Positions 35,001 through 46,062 of a stretch of 64,000 nt of DNA are shown in pieces; the stretch's first letter is position 1; every line of letters starts with the position of its first letter. Position numbers and translations under genes: made by a program. Source of the DNA: Larix kaempferi (taxonomy: Eukaryota; Streptophyta; Pinopsida; Pinales; Pinaceae); the NCBI GenBank assembly GCA_027924585.1, contig BSBM01000372.1, positions 33,536,001 to 33,600,000 of the forward strand, in the 5' to 3' direction. A model generated the notes under the pieces. It did not search any database and was not told where the DNA came from. It saw only the letters and a list, made by a program, of their open reading frames with translations.

Positions 35001-35201
35001 TTACTCGTCCATTGTGGCTTAATGTCTTCAATTTGGGGTGTCAATGATGTTCTCCTTCGAGCACAGGTGTCCTCATATCGATTCTTTAGCCCCAGGTGAA
35101 TGAATTCAAAAGCCCTAATCTTCGCTGGCGCCAGAACACACCTGTCTCCTTTCCACAGCAACACAATCCACCGTTTAACAGTGAATTCTCCTTCACAAAC
35201 A
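32061..35201 (-). repeat. LTR-3 (far boundary provisional)
   Basis: 3,141 bp between TGTTTGTG and CACAAACA on the minus strand; its ORF is intact. TATA-like sequences (TATATAG near 32362 and TATATATG near 32247, minus strand) lie between the ORF and the LTR end. They would suit a genomic-RNA promoter, leaving the ORF in U3. The far-boundary doubt is the same as for LTR-1. Confidence 0.6.
32706..34658 (-). CDS. Accessory coiled-coil ORF of LTR-3 (unknown function)
   Basis: Intact 650-aa copy from ATG 34658. It has the N-terminal folded region, Lys/Glu-rich middle and C-terminal coiled coil as in LTR-1. Private variant: Ala to Ser in the Lys-rich linker (DIKSKK). It shares SFTKG and HLSFLQ with LTR-2. 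Confidence 0.75.
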   Translation of the reverse strand: MGKSSKSGKVNRAEPTDLTWIQKLPDCAELFHQAGWLKFFKRIDGFNAQVSCSFTKGLKNEMIIMDPLRFKLTVELISEATEISNEGELWFKKSPFEFDPQRYLLPNVIPDWNKGILIHNFRKEWIEPIRILQSYVTCEGRYSLVFKYHLSFLQHMAGVSKMNLPFFFFKSLQKMSSKIKQHDDHTSQSLFHHGLIKLIISTVLQHEGKTWDFFLFWSGVHPKGEDQQPKRQTDKGKVMIRKLGHSVKPANKHDIKSKKKTKQVADEGQNDSQPQEFPEHNKVKFSLFDDKKEEEFLEKKSSPIADFQEEKKIDIKVIPVAKEEVHNQPRSPITVLSDDEGYMLEEEQFIPEIEVKTEIKENQAIEDKTTKPKNKIKKLEVVELASIQYQGKKLKMMGEAATFWRPKTRSKNKLRLNMKKLLNPKLKADKVTISDEEPMEEEKSKKDELQPGKKEEIRSEKVAGEESSKSIIEDIPRKLLTEEIKSVQATDDPNPTIEDTAEKLLTEEAIFKKFDMFCKPNEEQDATIEKLVNSDKENLKKTVKQYKQQMNYMQEVNDGLMMANRRLREDLQDTHDNFQELVIDAKEVLRRKRAADRHCSELEKTVETLQHENEHVQKRIAELEKKHKRMKKRSSSPDGISLLVEASKEI

Positions 35202-35991
35202 CTGCCTCCTCTGCGATGATGCGTGTAACAAGAGAAAACTGACAGCTAAACCCGGAATTTGCTGGTTTCTGTGCAACTGAACCCGCATACCATGCAATGA
35301 TGCCCTTGTTTTCTCTTCGTGATTAACAACCAACTAAAATCATACTCAAAATGCTGCAAACACGTGTTAAAAAACTCACACAATGTGATTAGACACTCTC
35401 ACTCTGCATCATGATTGAAATCAGATCGAAAATTGACAAAAAATTCAGGCCACGATATTCCTGTAGCGCGCTCTTTGTTAAACTTTAGTGTAGCGCTACA
35501 AGAATATCTTTTAACCAAAATTTAGCAATTTTCCAACTTTTTGCTAATTTGTCGGAGATTCTGGCAGCTATTTGGTTTAGGACATAAGTTCAACCACTCT
35601 CTAAAGTCATTAATGATTCTTCCTTTGAAAATATAACTCTCATTGACCCCCTTTTCAATATAAAAAGTCACCAAAATCAAATGAAATCTGAAAGGACTGG
35701 GTTCAAACTTTATTCAATCACTCATAAGGTTCTTAAGAAGACAAAAACCAAAACTGGAAACCAAAAATTAACTAAGGTAGACTAAAAAAACAAACCAAAA
35801 TTGGGGAGAAAAACTAAAAATGCAGAAAAATTTACTGACTTAACATCTGGCTCCAGCTGCGGGATGAAGTCCTCCCTGTGAGGCTTCAAGAACCTGTAGA
35901 CTAGTGCCTTCAGTCTTCCATTGGGCTATGGAGTCTTTATTCAATCTCACTCACACCGGTATATACAATGAAAAGTGACCATGATCCTCAT
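35202..35991 (-). other. I4 3' non-coding region after integrase
   Basis: Same layout as in I2 and I3. The G-rich tract at 35647-35656 (minus GAAAAGGGGG) is a possible alternative polypurine tract; an LTR starting there would still contain the accessory ORF. Confidence 0.6.
35454..35508. repeat. Conserved hairpin in the 3' non-coding region, I4
   Basis: Same 16-bp stem and TGTAGCGCTACA palindrome as in the other units. Confidence 0.7.
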
Positions 35992-37053
35992 TTAACTGTA
36001 GAAATGCTTGAGGAATCGCCCATTAACAGGGCTGAGCAATTCCTCTCCTTCCAAGGACTGCAATATGAAAGTATTATTTTCCAAAACTTTAGCTATCAGA
36101 AAAGGGCCAAACCACAAATTATCAAATTTTCCATGTTTTCCCTTCTGTTCCTTTCTTGCATCCCATCTTAAAACCATCTCACCTTCTGAAAAAATGTGAT
36201 CTTTGATATTTCTGTCAAACCTGGTTTTCATTTTAGCTCTATACAGCTGGGCTTCTTTGTCTACCTTCTCCCTGTTCTGCTGTAACTCAATCATTTCAAA
36301 AATTCTCCTTTGCAAATCATCTGGTTCCTCTTGAGAATTTTGGAGAAACTTCATTACTGGGATTCCCAATTGTACTGGAAACACTGCTTCTGTTCCATAA
36401 ACTAGCTGAAAGGGTGAAGTACCAATGGCTTGTTTTACAGTAATCCTGTCTGCCCACAATGCATATTTCAACATTGAATCCCAAGATTTTTTATTTTGTT
36501 TGAGCAATTTCTTGATGCACTGAATAATATTTTTGTTAGATGATTCAGCCTGACCATTTCCCTGAGGATAATAGGGAGTTGAGTGTTTTAGTATAATACC
36601 ATTTTTCTCACAGAAGGCCACCATTGCCTTGGATTTGAATGCTTTGGCATTATCAGTAATCAATCTTTGTGGACAACCAAATCTGCTCAGAATATTATTT
36701 TCAATGAAATCCATAATCACTTTATCTGTAGCATTCCTTGTGGGAATAGCTTCCACCCATTTTGTAAAGAAATCTGTGGCAGTCAAGATCCAATGATGCT
36801 GACCCGAAGATGCTGGGTTTATTTCTCCAATAAAATCCAGACCCCATTGCTGAAAAGGGGCATTGACTGCAATAGGATTCAAAGGTAAAGATAATAACTT
36901 CTGTTTTCCTGCAAATTTCTGACAAGGTATGCAAGATCTTACTTGCTGGTAAACATCATGAAAGAGGGAGGGCCAATAATATCCAGCTCTTAAAATTTTA
37001 TAGGCTGTTGTTTTCCAGTATTTATGTCCTCCACAAGCTCCTTCATGGGATTC
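35992..37053 (-). pseudogene. pol: I4 integrase, cut off by a shared stop
   Basis: Integrase with intact zinc region and Asp, Asp, Glu core, but separated from RT by TAA 37054-37056, the same codon change as in I3 and I5. It shares a Lys to Asn variant (NPIAV) with I5 only. Confidence 0.85.
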
Positions 37054-39020
37054 TTAAACTACTTCTTCTACTTCAGCCTGATCTAAACACCTTAACAAGA
37101 TTCCTGCTGGATCTTTCCAAAACAATTGACCTTCTATCAGACAGTATTTAGTAGTTTTCAATTTCAGAGACCTGGCAGCTTTCCTATCCATGTGTTCTGG
37201 GCATTGCAAAAATAACAAAAAATGAACAATATCAGCATACCACTCTGAAGATGAATAAGAGTCCATAATTCTTTCTTTTTCCAAGGATGCTTGCTTTTCT
37301 TCAGGTGCTAATTCTTCTGTCATAACATGTAATCCTAATGCTTGACAATTTGAGTCAGCCAGCAGTTTGGCCAATCCTTGTCCTTTGACCAGCTTAGTAG
37401 GTCTAATTTCCACTTCATATTCCATAATTTTGGCAATCCACTTTCCCCTCTTTCCTTCACTATCAGGCTGTGTCAAAACATCCTTCGCTGCTGCATTTGG
37501 AACAAAGGAAACAACCTTGGAGTGTAAAATATATATTCTGAAAAATTTTAAAGCCTTTACCAGAGCATATGCTTGTTTCTCCAAAATACTGTATTTCAGC
37601 TCTGAATCTCTAAGTGTTTTGCTGAAAAAGGCAATTGGTTGTTCCAATCCTTCCTCATTCTTCTGAAGTAAGACAGCAGCAATGGTGTCTTCTGAAGCAA
37701 AAGAAAATGTAAGAAATTCTTTGTCAAAATTTGGACTCACCAGAACAGGTGCTTCAGTCAGAGCCACTTTAATCTTTTCAAAAGCTGCCTTTGCTTCAAC
37801 AGTCCACCTGACTTCTTGGTCCTTTTTTAACATGGCTGTAATTTGCTTAATGGTTTCAGCAAAATTAGGAATAAACCACCGCAGAAAATTGATTTTGCCA
37901 ATAAATGATTGCACATCTTTTTTACTCCTGGGCAAGCTAATTTTCAGTATTGCTTTGACTCTCTCAGGGTCAATTCTGATACCATCAGCTGATACCAAGT
38001 GGCCAAGCAACTTACCCTCTTGTACAGCAAAATGTGCTTTTTTAGGGTTCAAGGATAAGCCAAATTTTCTGCACTTGATGAAGGTTTGCTCCAAATGCTT
38101 CAAGTGTTCATCATCAGATTTTGAGAAGACTGTAATATCATCCAGATAAATAACTACAAACTTATCTTTTTCACCCACGAATGCAATATCCATGGCTCTC
38201 TGAAAGGTTGCTCCAGCATTCATCAAACCGAAGGGCATCTTGTCATACATAAATGTCCCCCAGGGGGTTGTAAAAGCTGTCTTTTCTTTGTCATCAGGGT
38301 GCATGGCAATCTGATTGTATCCTGAGAAACCATCTAGCATAGAAATCCTTTGAGCTCCAACCACCTGCTGCAAAACCTGTTCAATCTTTGGGAGAGGGTA
38401 GTTGTCTTTTAATGATGATCGGTTCAAATTTCTGAAGTCAACACATAAGCGAATCTCCCCGTTCTTCTTTCTGACAGGAACCAAATTAGCCACCCAAGAA
38501 GAATACCTAAGAGGCACTATTATCTTTGCATCCAACAACTTCTTGAGTTCTTTTTCAATCACAGGAAACAAGGCTGGATTGATTCTTCTTAATTTCTGCC
38601 TGAAAGGTTTGACATTAGGTTTCAAAGGAACCTTGTGCTGAATAAATGCTGTGTCATAAGTTTTTAGTTCCTTGTAAGACCATGCAAATGCATCTATATA
38701 TTTTCTCAAGAGCTTAATATATCTACTTCTTTGCTCAGCTGTTAGGTTTTTGGACAGCTTTACCATTCTGGGGTGTTCTGCTGAACCAATATTGTAATCC
38801 TCTACATTGTCTTCTGAAGATTGAATTACTGGTCTGGTAAGTGTATCATCTTTAGTGAATATTCTTTCTAAAGGTACTAGACCTTTTGGAATGAAATTGC
38901 TCTTCAATTCAATAATCTTATGTCCTGCTATCTCTTCTGCAGCAAATTCATCTAACTGTTCATCCCTTTCATCTACTTCTTGATGAATTTGATTGTTTGA
39001 AAATTCATCTACAAGCTCAA
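37054..39020 (-). pseudogene. pol: I4 RT and degenerate RNase H
   Basis: RT with YLDD and intact GYNQ, followed by the degenerate Gypsy RNase H, ending at the shared TAA. The frame begins at a 1-base T insertion (about 39024-39032) that separates it from the upstream RNase H. The longest frame with a start-like codon runs from 38907. One Val to Ile-type change (TAFIQ for TAVIQ) is private. Confidence 0.87.
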
Positions 39021-40669
39021 GAATTTTTTTTTATTTCAATGTCATCTTCAAAAACCCTCCAATGTTTCACATTATCTGGAACACATGGTCTATATCTCAC
39101 TTCTATTGGATACCTTAATTGAGTGGTTTTTGGAATTCTGAAATGTGTGGCAGCCAGGGCTAAAGAATCTGCAGTTTCATTATGATTTCTGGGAATATGA
39201 GTGATATTAAATGCTATAAAAAAGTTCTCCAGCATATCCCATACCTCATTTCGATATACTTTCAGCAAACCCTGCTTTACTTGATATTTGTTCTTCACTT
39301 GTTGAACAACTAGTTCGGAGTCGCCAAATGCAGAAATTTGCTGAATTCCCAAATCTTTAGCAGCCTTCAATCCCAGTAGCAGGGCCTCATACTCAGCAGT
39401 GTTATTGGTGGTAGCAAATTCTAACTTATACATAAGTTTCACCATTTCACCTCCGGGAGAAATCAATAAAACTCCAGCTCCAGCACCTTCTTTGCATGAA
39501 GACCCATCAAAATACAACTGCCACAATACATCCTGCTCTTCTTGGCTGTGTTTTACAGGCTGATCTTTTTGTACTTGTAACAGACCAGGAGAATTCTCTT
39601 CTTCACTAAACTGTAGTATGCATGAACCAAGGTCTCTATCCACAGAATACATTGGATGATTTGTAGGATTTTTATCATCTGTGACTATATAAGCCAACTG
39701 TAGCTCTCTATAAAGTCTCCTGTTTTCTCCACCAAAAACAGGAATGGTGGCATAAGAGAGGTCCATTTGTAATGTTCCTCCAACTTTCTTAGCCCATGAC
39801 CTAGACAGAAGTAAGCCAAATTTTGGTGTGATATCAGCTACCACAACATCCATTATTGCACTTTTCATGGGTAACTGAGTAAGATTAACAACCATGTCTT
39901 TTATCACTCCTAGACACTTTACAGCTCGGGAGTCAAAGGCATATAGATCATGGTAAGGCTTGGTGACATTAAGGCCCAGGGCTTCCATCACAGATTTTGG
40001 CATCAAATTATGGGATGCTCCTGAATCTAACAGACAATTATGAATCATCTTCTCATGCACAGTCAGAGTTATATAGAAAGGAGGAGAAGCACCAGCTTCG
40101 TTTTCCAGTCTTTTCAGCCAAAGCTGATCCAATAAAGATTCTAGGGTTTTCCTCCTGCAGGTTCACTGTATCTGAAACTGGCTGATTATTGGGCATATTC
40201 ATTACTTTCAAAACTGTATTCTTGTATGATGGATTTTTTATGAGCTCAGAAAATGGTACAGGAATTTTAAGTTTTCCTAACTCATTTTCCAAACTAAATT
40301 TTGACCTGCCCTATTTACCTCTTCAATTTTTGTATTCTTCTTAGGTTTTTCTGCAGGTAGCTTCTTTTCTGCTACAGGATCAGCAGCTGGTTTATCAGGA
40401 ACAACTGGAGCAGGTGCAGCAGCTCTCTTCTTAGGAGCTTGAACTGCTTGTTTCGGGCCAGTTCTGAGATTAATGATTTTCTTAATTCCATTATGATTAG
40501 TGGCAGCATTTACAGCAGTTTTTTCAAACTCCAATTCATCTTCAACCTCATATAAATCTGCATCATAATACTCAGAATTTAAAAAATCTTCTTCTGTTAC
40601 AAAACCTGTAAACATTTTATCTCCAATGTGGTTCATGTCCTGATCAGTCTCAGTCTCTTCAAAGAGCAA
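39017..40669 (-). pseudogene. pol: I4 protease and upstream RNase H, three frameshifts
   Basis: This is the most damaged copy of the domain. A base is lost near 40298, a C is gained near 40105 and a T is gained near 39030. The result is three overlapping frames: 40277-40669 (N-terminal linker), 40053-40292 (protease approach) and 39017-40132 (protease DSGAS and the whole RNase H with all four acidic residues). The first two indels compensate, so the protease and RNase H stay in the original phase. Confidence 0.87.
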
Positions 40670-40681
40670 CTGCTGATCAAT

Positions 40682-41635
40682 TTATTCTTCATCAACCAAA
40701 TTATTTTGAAAGGGTGGGGGCACTTTTTGATCTTCGTTTTCTCTCCTCTCTTGCTGGATGTCATCATTTCTTCGCTCCCTTGGCATGAATCTAGGTGCAA
40801 ATTGTCTTCTAAACTGATTTTGGTTATTTGGATTCCTCTGAGCTTCTGGAGCAGGTTTAGCAGAATTCTTTTCAAGCTCAAGTTTATTCAACTTTGCAGT
40901 AAGGACCTTAACCATTTTGGCCATCTCATCTATCTTGGCCTCAGCAGATTGAGAAGCAGAGCCTGCTGTGACAGCTTCTTTCTTTCCCTTTCTTTCATAC
41001 AGCTGCTGAGATGTTTCATTCTTAAGTCTATTTGAAGCTAACAAATTAGACTCTACCTCTAGGGCTGCATCTTGCATGTTCAGCAGGGTGATAGGTCTTC
41101 TCTCTCTGAGTAATAAAGAAAATTCATGATCAAAAGCATTTGCATAGGTCAACTTGGCTGATGTTTCAGTGGGTTTAATTTCTGCTGGAATTCTACTGTA
41201 CATCTTATTAAACCTCTTGGAAAAATCTGCAACAGTCTCATCTTTCTTTCTTCTGAGAGCTCCAAATTCGGTTATGTAGTATGTGTGATCTTTCGTATCT
41301 CCCCATTGTCTCATGAAAAGCTCATGGAGTTCTTCAATAATAGTAATGGAGTTAGCAGGCAAGTCTCTAAACCATTTTCTTACATCTCCATCTAGACTCT
41401 GAACAAATACCCTCATCCACACATCTTTAATTTCAATATTCTGATTGTCAGCATAACTCATGAAAGCCTCCCAATGTTCCTCAGCAGTGATTTCCCCTTG
41501 TCCATTGAATCTAGGCATATATTTCTGGTAATCACCTCCAGGCAATGCATGTAGAGGCTGAGGTAAAACTAATGGTGCATACCTAGCTGCTACCATTCTA
41601 TCCATCATATCCATAGGTGGATTTTGGGCTGCCAT
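40682..41635 (-). CDS. gag: I4 gag
   Basis: Intact 317-aa capsid protein from ATG 41635 to an in-frame TAA. It shares an Asn to Asp change in the basic tail (RRNDD) and a C to T just before the ATG with I5, marking these two as sister units. Confidence 0.9.
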   Translation of the reverse strand: MAAQNPPMDMMDRMVAARYAPLVLPQPLHALPGGDYQKYMPRFNGQGEITAEEHWEAFMSYADNQNIEIKDVWMRVFVQSLDGDVRKWFRDLPANSITIIEELHELFMRQWGDTKDHTYYITEFGALRRKKDETVADFSKRFNKMYSRIPAEIKPTETSAKLTYANAFDHEFSLLLRERRPITLLNMQDAALEVESNLLASNRLKNETSQQLYERKGKKEAVTAGSASQSAEAKIDEMAKMVKVLTAKLNKLELEKNSAKPAPEAQRNPNNQNQFRRQFAPRFMPRERRNDDIQQERRENEDQKVPPPFQNNLVDEE

Positions 41636-42107
41636 TGTGGACTGAGGTTTAGACTGAGATTTTGAGGAGGAAGATATTTGACTAGAACTTTTTTGAAAAA
41701 GATTTCTTCCTACCTTCAACTGAAAGATTGGTATTTTATTAGGGGAAGAGGTTTTAGCTTTCAAAAAACTTTGAGGATTGGTGAAAACCTGAAAAGTGTT
41801 CTCAGAAAGGATAGGTTTTATACAGGGTGAAATTTCAGCTGGGTCTAATGATTCACCCAACTGGTGAGAGTCACAGGAAGCTGGCAAAGATCGAGATTTT
41901 CTGAGTTTGTTTGCTGTTTTCAAAATCTGCTCAGGGTCTGTCACACCCAGTTTTAATGGAGAAACAGGCTTATTCCTGGTCCCAATCCCTTTAGAAGCCA
42001 GTGTGACTACTTTCTGGTGAAAATAGCCTTCAAAAATTGCTGGTTCAAGTCCACCTCTTAAACCAGAAAAATGATGAGTATCCCAGGGAAGATATGCTTC
42101 AGCTTCG

Positions 42108-42125
42108 TCCCCGGCAACGGCGCCA
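42108..42125 (-). other. Primer-binding site for tRNA-Asp, unit I4
   Basis: 18-base perfect tRNA-Asp complement, four bases from the LTR-4 end at 42130. Confidence 0.92.
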
Positions 42126-42129
42126 AAGA

Positions 42130-45100
42130 TGTTTGTGTCAGAAATTGTTACTAAGGCTAGGGTAACAAGCCAACACAATCTCAAAAATAAAATCAATTCA
42201 AACTAGGTTTTTAGGGTTTTGTTTTGTAGGTTTTGGTTAGAAACTTCAAGAGCATAAGGGAATACATTCAGCAGATAAGTAAAAACTAATTCATATACAT
42301 ATATCCATGAAGATGCATATATATCTCAGGAATCCAACAAAAGATTGCAATGAAGTTCATACAATAAAAGACAAGCATCACTGAAAATTACACATAAAAC
42401 CAGAAATGAATTTGTCAATCAAGAAACTATATAAGTTCAAAATGAAGCCAATACATATCAGAAGTGGGATAAGGAGTCATATATTCATAGTTTCATCAAA
42501 AATGCATATGAGAGTTTGCAATACTTAGCAGTGAACAAGTCTGGAAGAATCAACAGCTTGCAGACCTCCTAAAGCTCTCCAAAAATTCGAACCCTTACAA
42601 TGTCTTTTTTCCTTCTCTAAATAGTTTTCTTCTTAAAAACAGTTAGGGTATTTCCTACTAATTCTCCATCGAATGACTAGACTAGGTAAAGTAACAATTA
42701 CATTTTTACAAAATTACAACTTTGCTAAAAATAGCAAATTCTTTAACAAAATGTCATAAATGAACCTAACTGCCTCAGATCTCTTTCGATGCCTCCACAA
42801 GCAAAGATATGCCATCTGGACTTGAGGATCTTTTCTTCATTCTTTTGTGCTTCTTCTCCAGCTCAGCTATCCTTTTCTGTACGTGTTCATTTTCATGTTG
42901 CAAAGTTTCAACTGTCTTTTCTAATTCTGAACAGTGCCTGTCAGCAGCCCTTTTTCTTCTGAGTACTTCCTTTGCATCAATCACTAACTCCTGAAAGTTG
43001 TCATGAGTATCTTGAAGATCTTCTCTTAATCTTCTATTTGCCATCATTAGACCATCATTAACTTCCTGCATGTAATTCATTTGCTGTTTATACTGTTTGA
43101 CAGTCTTCTTCAAATTCTCCTTGTCAGAATTAACCAGTTTTTCTATTGTAGCATCTTGCTCCTCATTAGGTTTGCAAAACATGTCAAACTTCTTAAATAT
43201 TGCTTCTTCTGTCAATAGCTTTTCAGCAGTATCTTCAATGGTGGGGTTTGGATCATCTGTGGCCTGTACTGACTTAATCTCTTCTGTCAACAATTTCCTA
43301 GGAATGTCTTCAATGATGGACTTGGAGCTTTCTTCACCTGCTACTTTTTCTGACCTAATTTCTTCCTTTTTACCTGGCTGCAATTCATCTTTCTTTGATT
43401 TCTCCTCCTCCATGGGCTCTTCATCGGAGATAGTCACCTTATCAGCCTTCAATTTTGGATTTAACAGCTTTTTCATATTTAACCTTAATTTGTTTTTCGA
43501 CCTAGTTTTAGGTCTCCAGAAAGTGGCTGCCTCTCCCATCATTTTTAATTTTTTCCCTTGATATTGGATAGATGCTAACTCTACCACTTCCAGCTTTTTG
43601 ATCTTGTTCTTAGGCTTTGTGGTTTTGTCCTCTATAGCTTGATTTTCTTTAATCTCAGTTTTAACCTCAATCTCAGGAATAAACTGCTCTTCTTCTAACA
43701 TATAGCCCTCATCATCTGAGAGGACTGTGATGGGGCTTCTTGGCTGATTATGAACTTCTTCTTTAGCTACAGGAATAACTTTGATATCAATTTTCTTCTC
43801 TTCTTGAAAATCTGCTATAGGTGATGACTTCTTTTCAAGAAATTCCTCTTCCTTTTTGTCATCAAATAATGAGAACTTGACTTTATTGTGCTCTGGAAAT
43901 TCCTGAGGCTGACTGTCATTCTGTCCTTCATCTGCTACCTGCTTTGTTTTCTTTTTAGCTTTAATGTCATGTTTGTTTGCAGGTTTAACTGAATGCCCTA
44001 ACTTTCGTATCATTACTTTTCCCTTGTCAGTTTGTCTTTTGGGTTGTTGGTCTTCTCCTTTAGGATGAACCCCTGACCAAAACAAAAAGAAGTCCCAAGT
44101 CTTTCCCTCATGCTGCAACACTGTAGAGATGATTAGCTTAATGAGACCATGATGAAACAGTGATTGAGAAGTATGATCATCATGCTGTTTTATTTTGCTT
44201 GACATTTTCTGCAGGCTTTTAAAGAAAAAGAATGGCAAATTCATTTTAGAAACCCCTGCCATGTGCTGTAGGAACCTGAGATGATATTTGAACACTAATG
44301 AATACCTTCCTTCACAAGTCACATAACTCTGAAGAATCCTTATAGGTTCAATCCACTCCTTCCTGAAATTATGTATGAGAATACCTTTGTTCCAGTCAGG
44401 AATAACATTAGGCAATAAGTATCTTTGAGGATCAAACTCAAAAGGAGACTTCTTAAACCAGAGCTCGCCTTCATTACTAATCTCAGTGGCTTCTGAAATT
44501 AATTCCACAGTCAATTTGAATCTCAAAGGATCCATTATAATCATCTCATTTTTAAGTCCTTTAGCAAAACTGCAGGACACTTGAGCATTAAAACCATCTA
44601 TCCTTTTGAAAAATTTCAACCAGCCTGCTTGATGGAACAGCTCTGCACAATCTGGAAGTTTCTGAATCCATGTCAAGTCTGTGGGCTCAGCCCTGTTAAC
44701 CTTACCACTTTTACTGTTTTTTCCCATATCTTTCTTTTCAGGGAACAGGAAAAGTCTAGTTTCAGGTTTCAGAAATGTTTTATAAGCTGTATTCTGAGCC
44801 TTCTGTGTAACACCTGTACTAACTAGCAAAGTCTCTCTTGTGTGAAAACGACGCCCTATTCTGTATATTCTGATGTTTTAAAACATTAGGGCATGAGAGA
44901 AACATTCATACACATTCCTCCTAATGGGCTTCAGGTAACTATTTCTGTGGTGCATTCCTCATTTTACGGTCTATTATATCCTCCTCAGCAGCCAATTTTT
45001 CCAGAAATTCGTGCAGCGGCAAAAACCCAAATTTTCCAGCTATAAGGGTTATAACGTAATACCTGTCAATTACTCGTCCATTGTGGCTTAATGTCTTCAA

Positions 45101-45270
45101 TTTGGGGTGTCAATGATGTTCTCCTTCGAGCACAGGTGTCCTCATATCGATTCTTTAGCCCCAGGTGAATGAATTCAAAAGCCCTAATCTTCGCTGGCGC
45201 CAGAACACACCTGTCTCCTTTCCACAGCAACACAATCCACCGTTTAACAGTGAATTCTCCTTCACAAACA
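42130..45270 (-). repeat. LTR-4 (far boundary provisional)
   Basis: 3,141 bp; ends as in the other copies. Its ORF variants SFAKG and HLRFLQ match LTR-1 at the far end of the array, not its neighbour LTR-3. Confidence 0.6.
42775..44727 (-). CDS. Accessory coiled-coil ORF of LTR-4 (unknown function)
   Basis: Intact 650-aa copy from ATG 44727. Private Ser to Asn at residue 4. The remaining domain layout is as described for LTR-1: folded aromatic-rich N-terminus, charged linker, long coiled coil. Confidence 0.75.
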   Translation of the reverse strand: MGKNSKSGKVNRAEPTDLTWIQKLPDCAELFHQAGWLKFFKRIDGFNAQVSCSFAKGLKNEMIIMDPLRFKLTVELISEATEISNEGELWFKKSPFEFDPQRYLLPNVIPDWNKGILIHNFRKEWIEPIRILQSYVTCEGRYSLVFKYHLRFLQHMAGVSKMNLPFFFFKSLQKMSSKIKQHDDHTSQSLFHHGLIKLIISTVLQHEGKTWDFFLFWSGVHPKGEDQQPKRQTDKGKVMIRKLGHSVKPANKHDIKAKKKTKQVADEGQNDSQPQEFPEHNKVKFSLFDDKKEEEFLEKKSSPIADFQEEKKIDIKVIPVAKEEVHNQPRSPITVLSDDEGYMLEEEQFIPEIEVKTEIKENQAIEDKTTKPKNKIKKLEVVELASIQYQGKKLKMMGEAATFWRPKTRSKNKLRLNMKKLLNPKLKADKVTISDEEPMEEEKSKKDELQPGKKEEIRSEKVAGEESSKSIIEDIPRKLLTEEIKSVQATDDPNPTIEDTAEKLLTEEAIFKKFDMFCKPNEEQDATIEKLVNSDKENLKKTVKQYKQQMNYMQEVNDGLMMANRRLREDLQDTHDNFQELVIDAKEVLRRKRAADRHCSELEKTVETLQHENEHVQKRIAELEKKHKRMKKRSSSPDGISLLVEASKEI

Positions 45271-46062
45271 CTGCCTCCTCTGCGATGATGCGTGTAACAA
45301 GAGAAAACTGACAGCTAAACCCGGAATTTGCTGGTTTTCTGTGCAACTGAACCCGCATACCATGCAATGATGCCCTTGTTTTCTCTTCGTGATTAACAAC
45401 CAACTAAAATCATACTCAAAATGCTGCAAACACGTGTTAAAAAACTCACACAATGTGATTAGACACTCTCACTCTGCATCATGATTGAAATCAGATCGAA
45501 AATTGACAAAAAATTCAGGCCACGATATTCCTGTAGCGCGCTCTTTGTTAAACTTTAGTGTAGCGCTACAAGAATATCTTTTAACCAAAATTTAGCAATT
45601 TTCCAACTTTTTGCTAATTTGTCGGAGATTCTGGCAGCTATTTGGTTTAGGACATAAGTTCAACCACTCTCTAAAGTCATTAATGATTCTTCCTTTGAAA
45701 ATATAACTCTCATTGACCCCCTTTTCAATATAAAAAGTCACCAAAATCAAATGAAATCTGAAAGGACTGGGTTCAAACTTTATTCAATCACTCATAAGGT
45801 TCTTAAGAAGACAAAAACCAAAACTGAAAACCAAAAATTAACTAAGGTAGACTAAAAAAACAAACCAAAAATTGGGGAGAAAAACTAAAAATGCAGAAAA
45901 ATTTACTGACTTAACATCTGGCTCCAGCTGCGGGATGAAGTCCTCCCTGTGAGGCTTCAAGAACCTGTAGACTAGTGCCTTCAGTCTTCCATTGGGCTAT
46001 GGAGTCTTTATTCAATCTCACTCACACCGGTATATACAATGAAAAGTGACCATGATCCTCAT
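45271..46062 (-). other. I5 3' non-coding region after integrase
   Basis: Same layout as the other units, with a 1-base insertion near 45336 and another near 45872. These changes open two short minus-strand frames (45155-45403, 45262-45453) that lack family features. Confidence 0.55.
45524..45578. repeat. Conserved hairpin in the 3' non-coding region, I5
   Basis: Same stem and palindrome as at 7769, 25387 and 35454; no substitution seen although the flanks carry indels. Confidence 0.7.
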
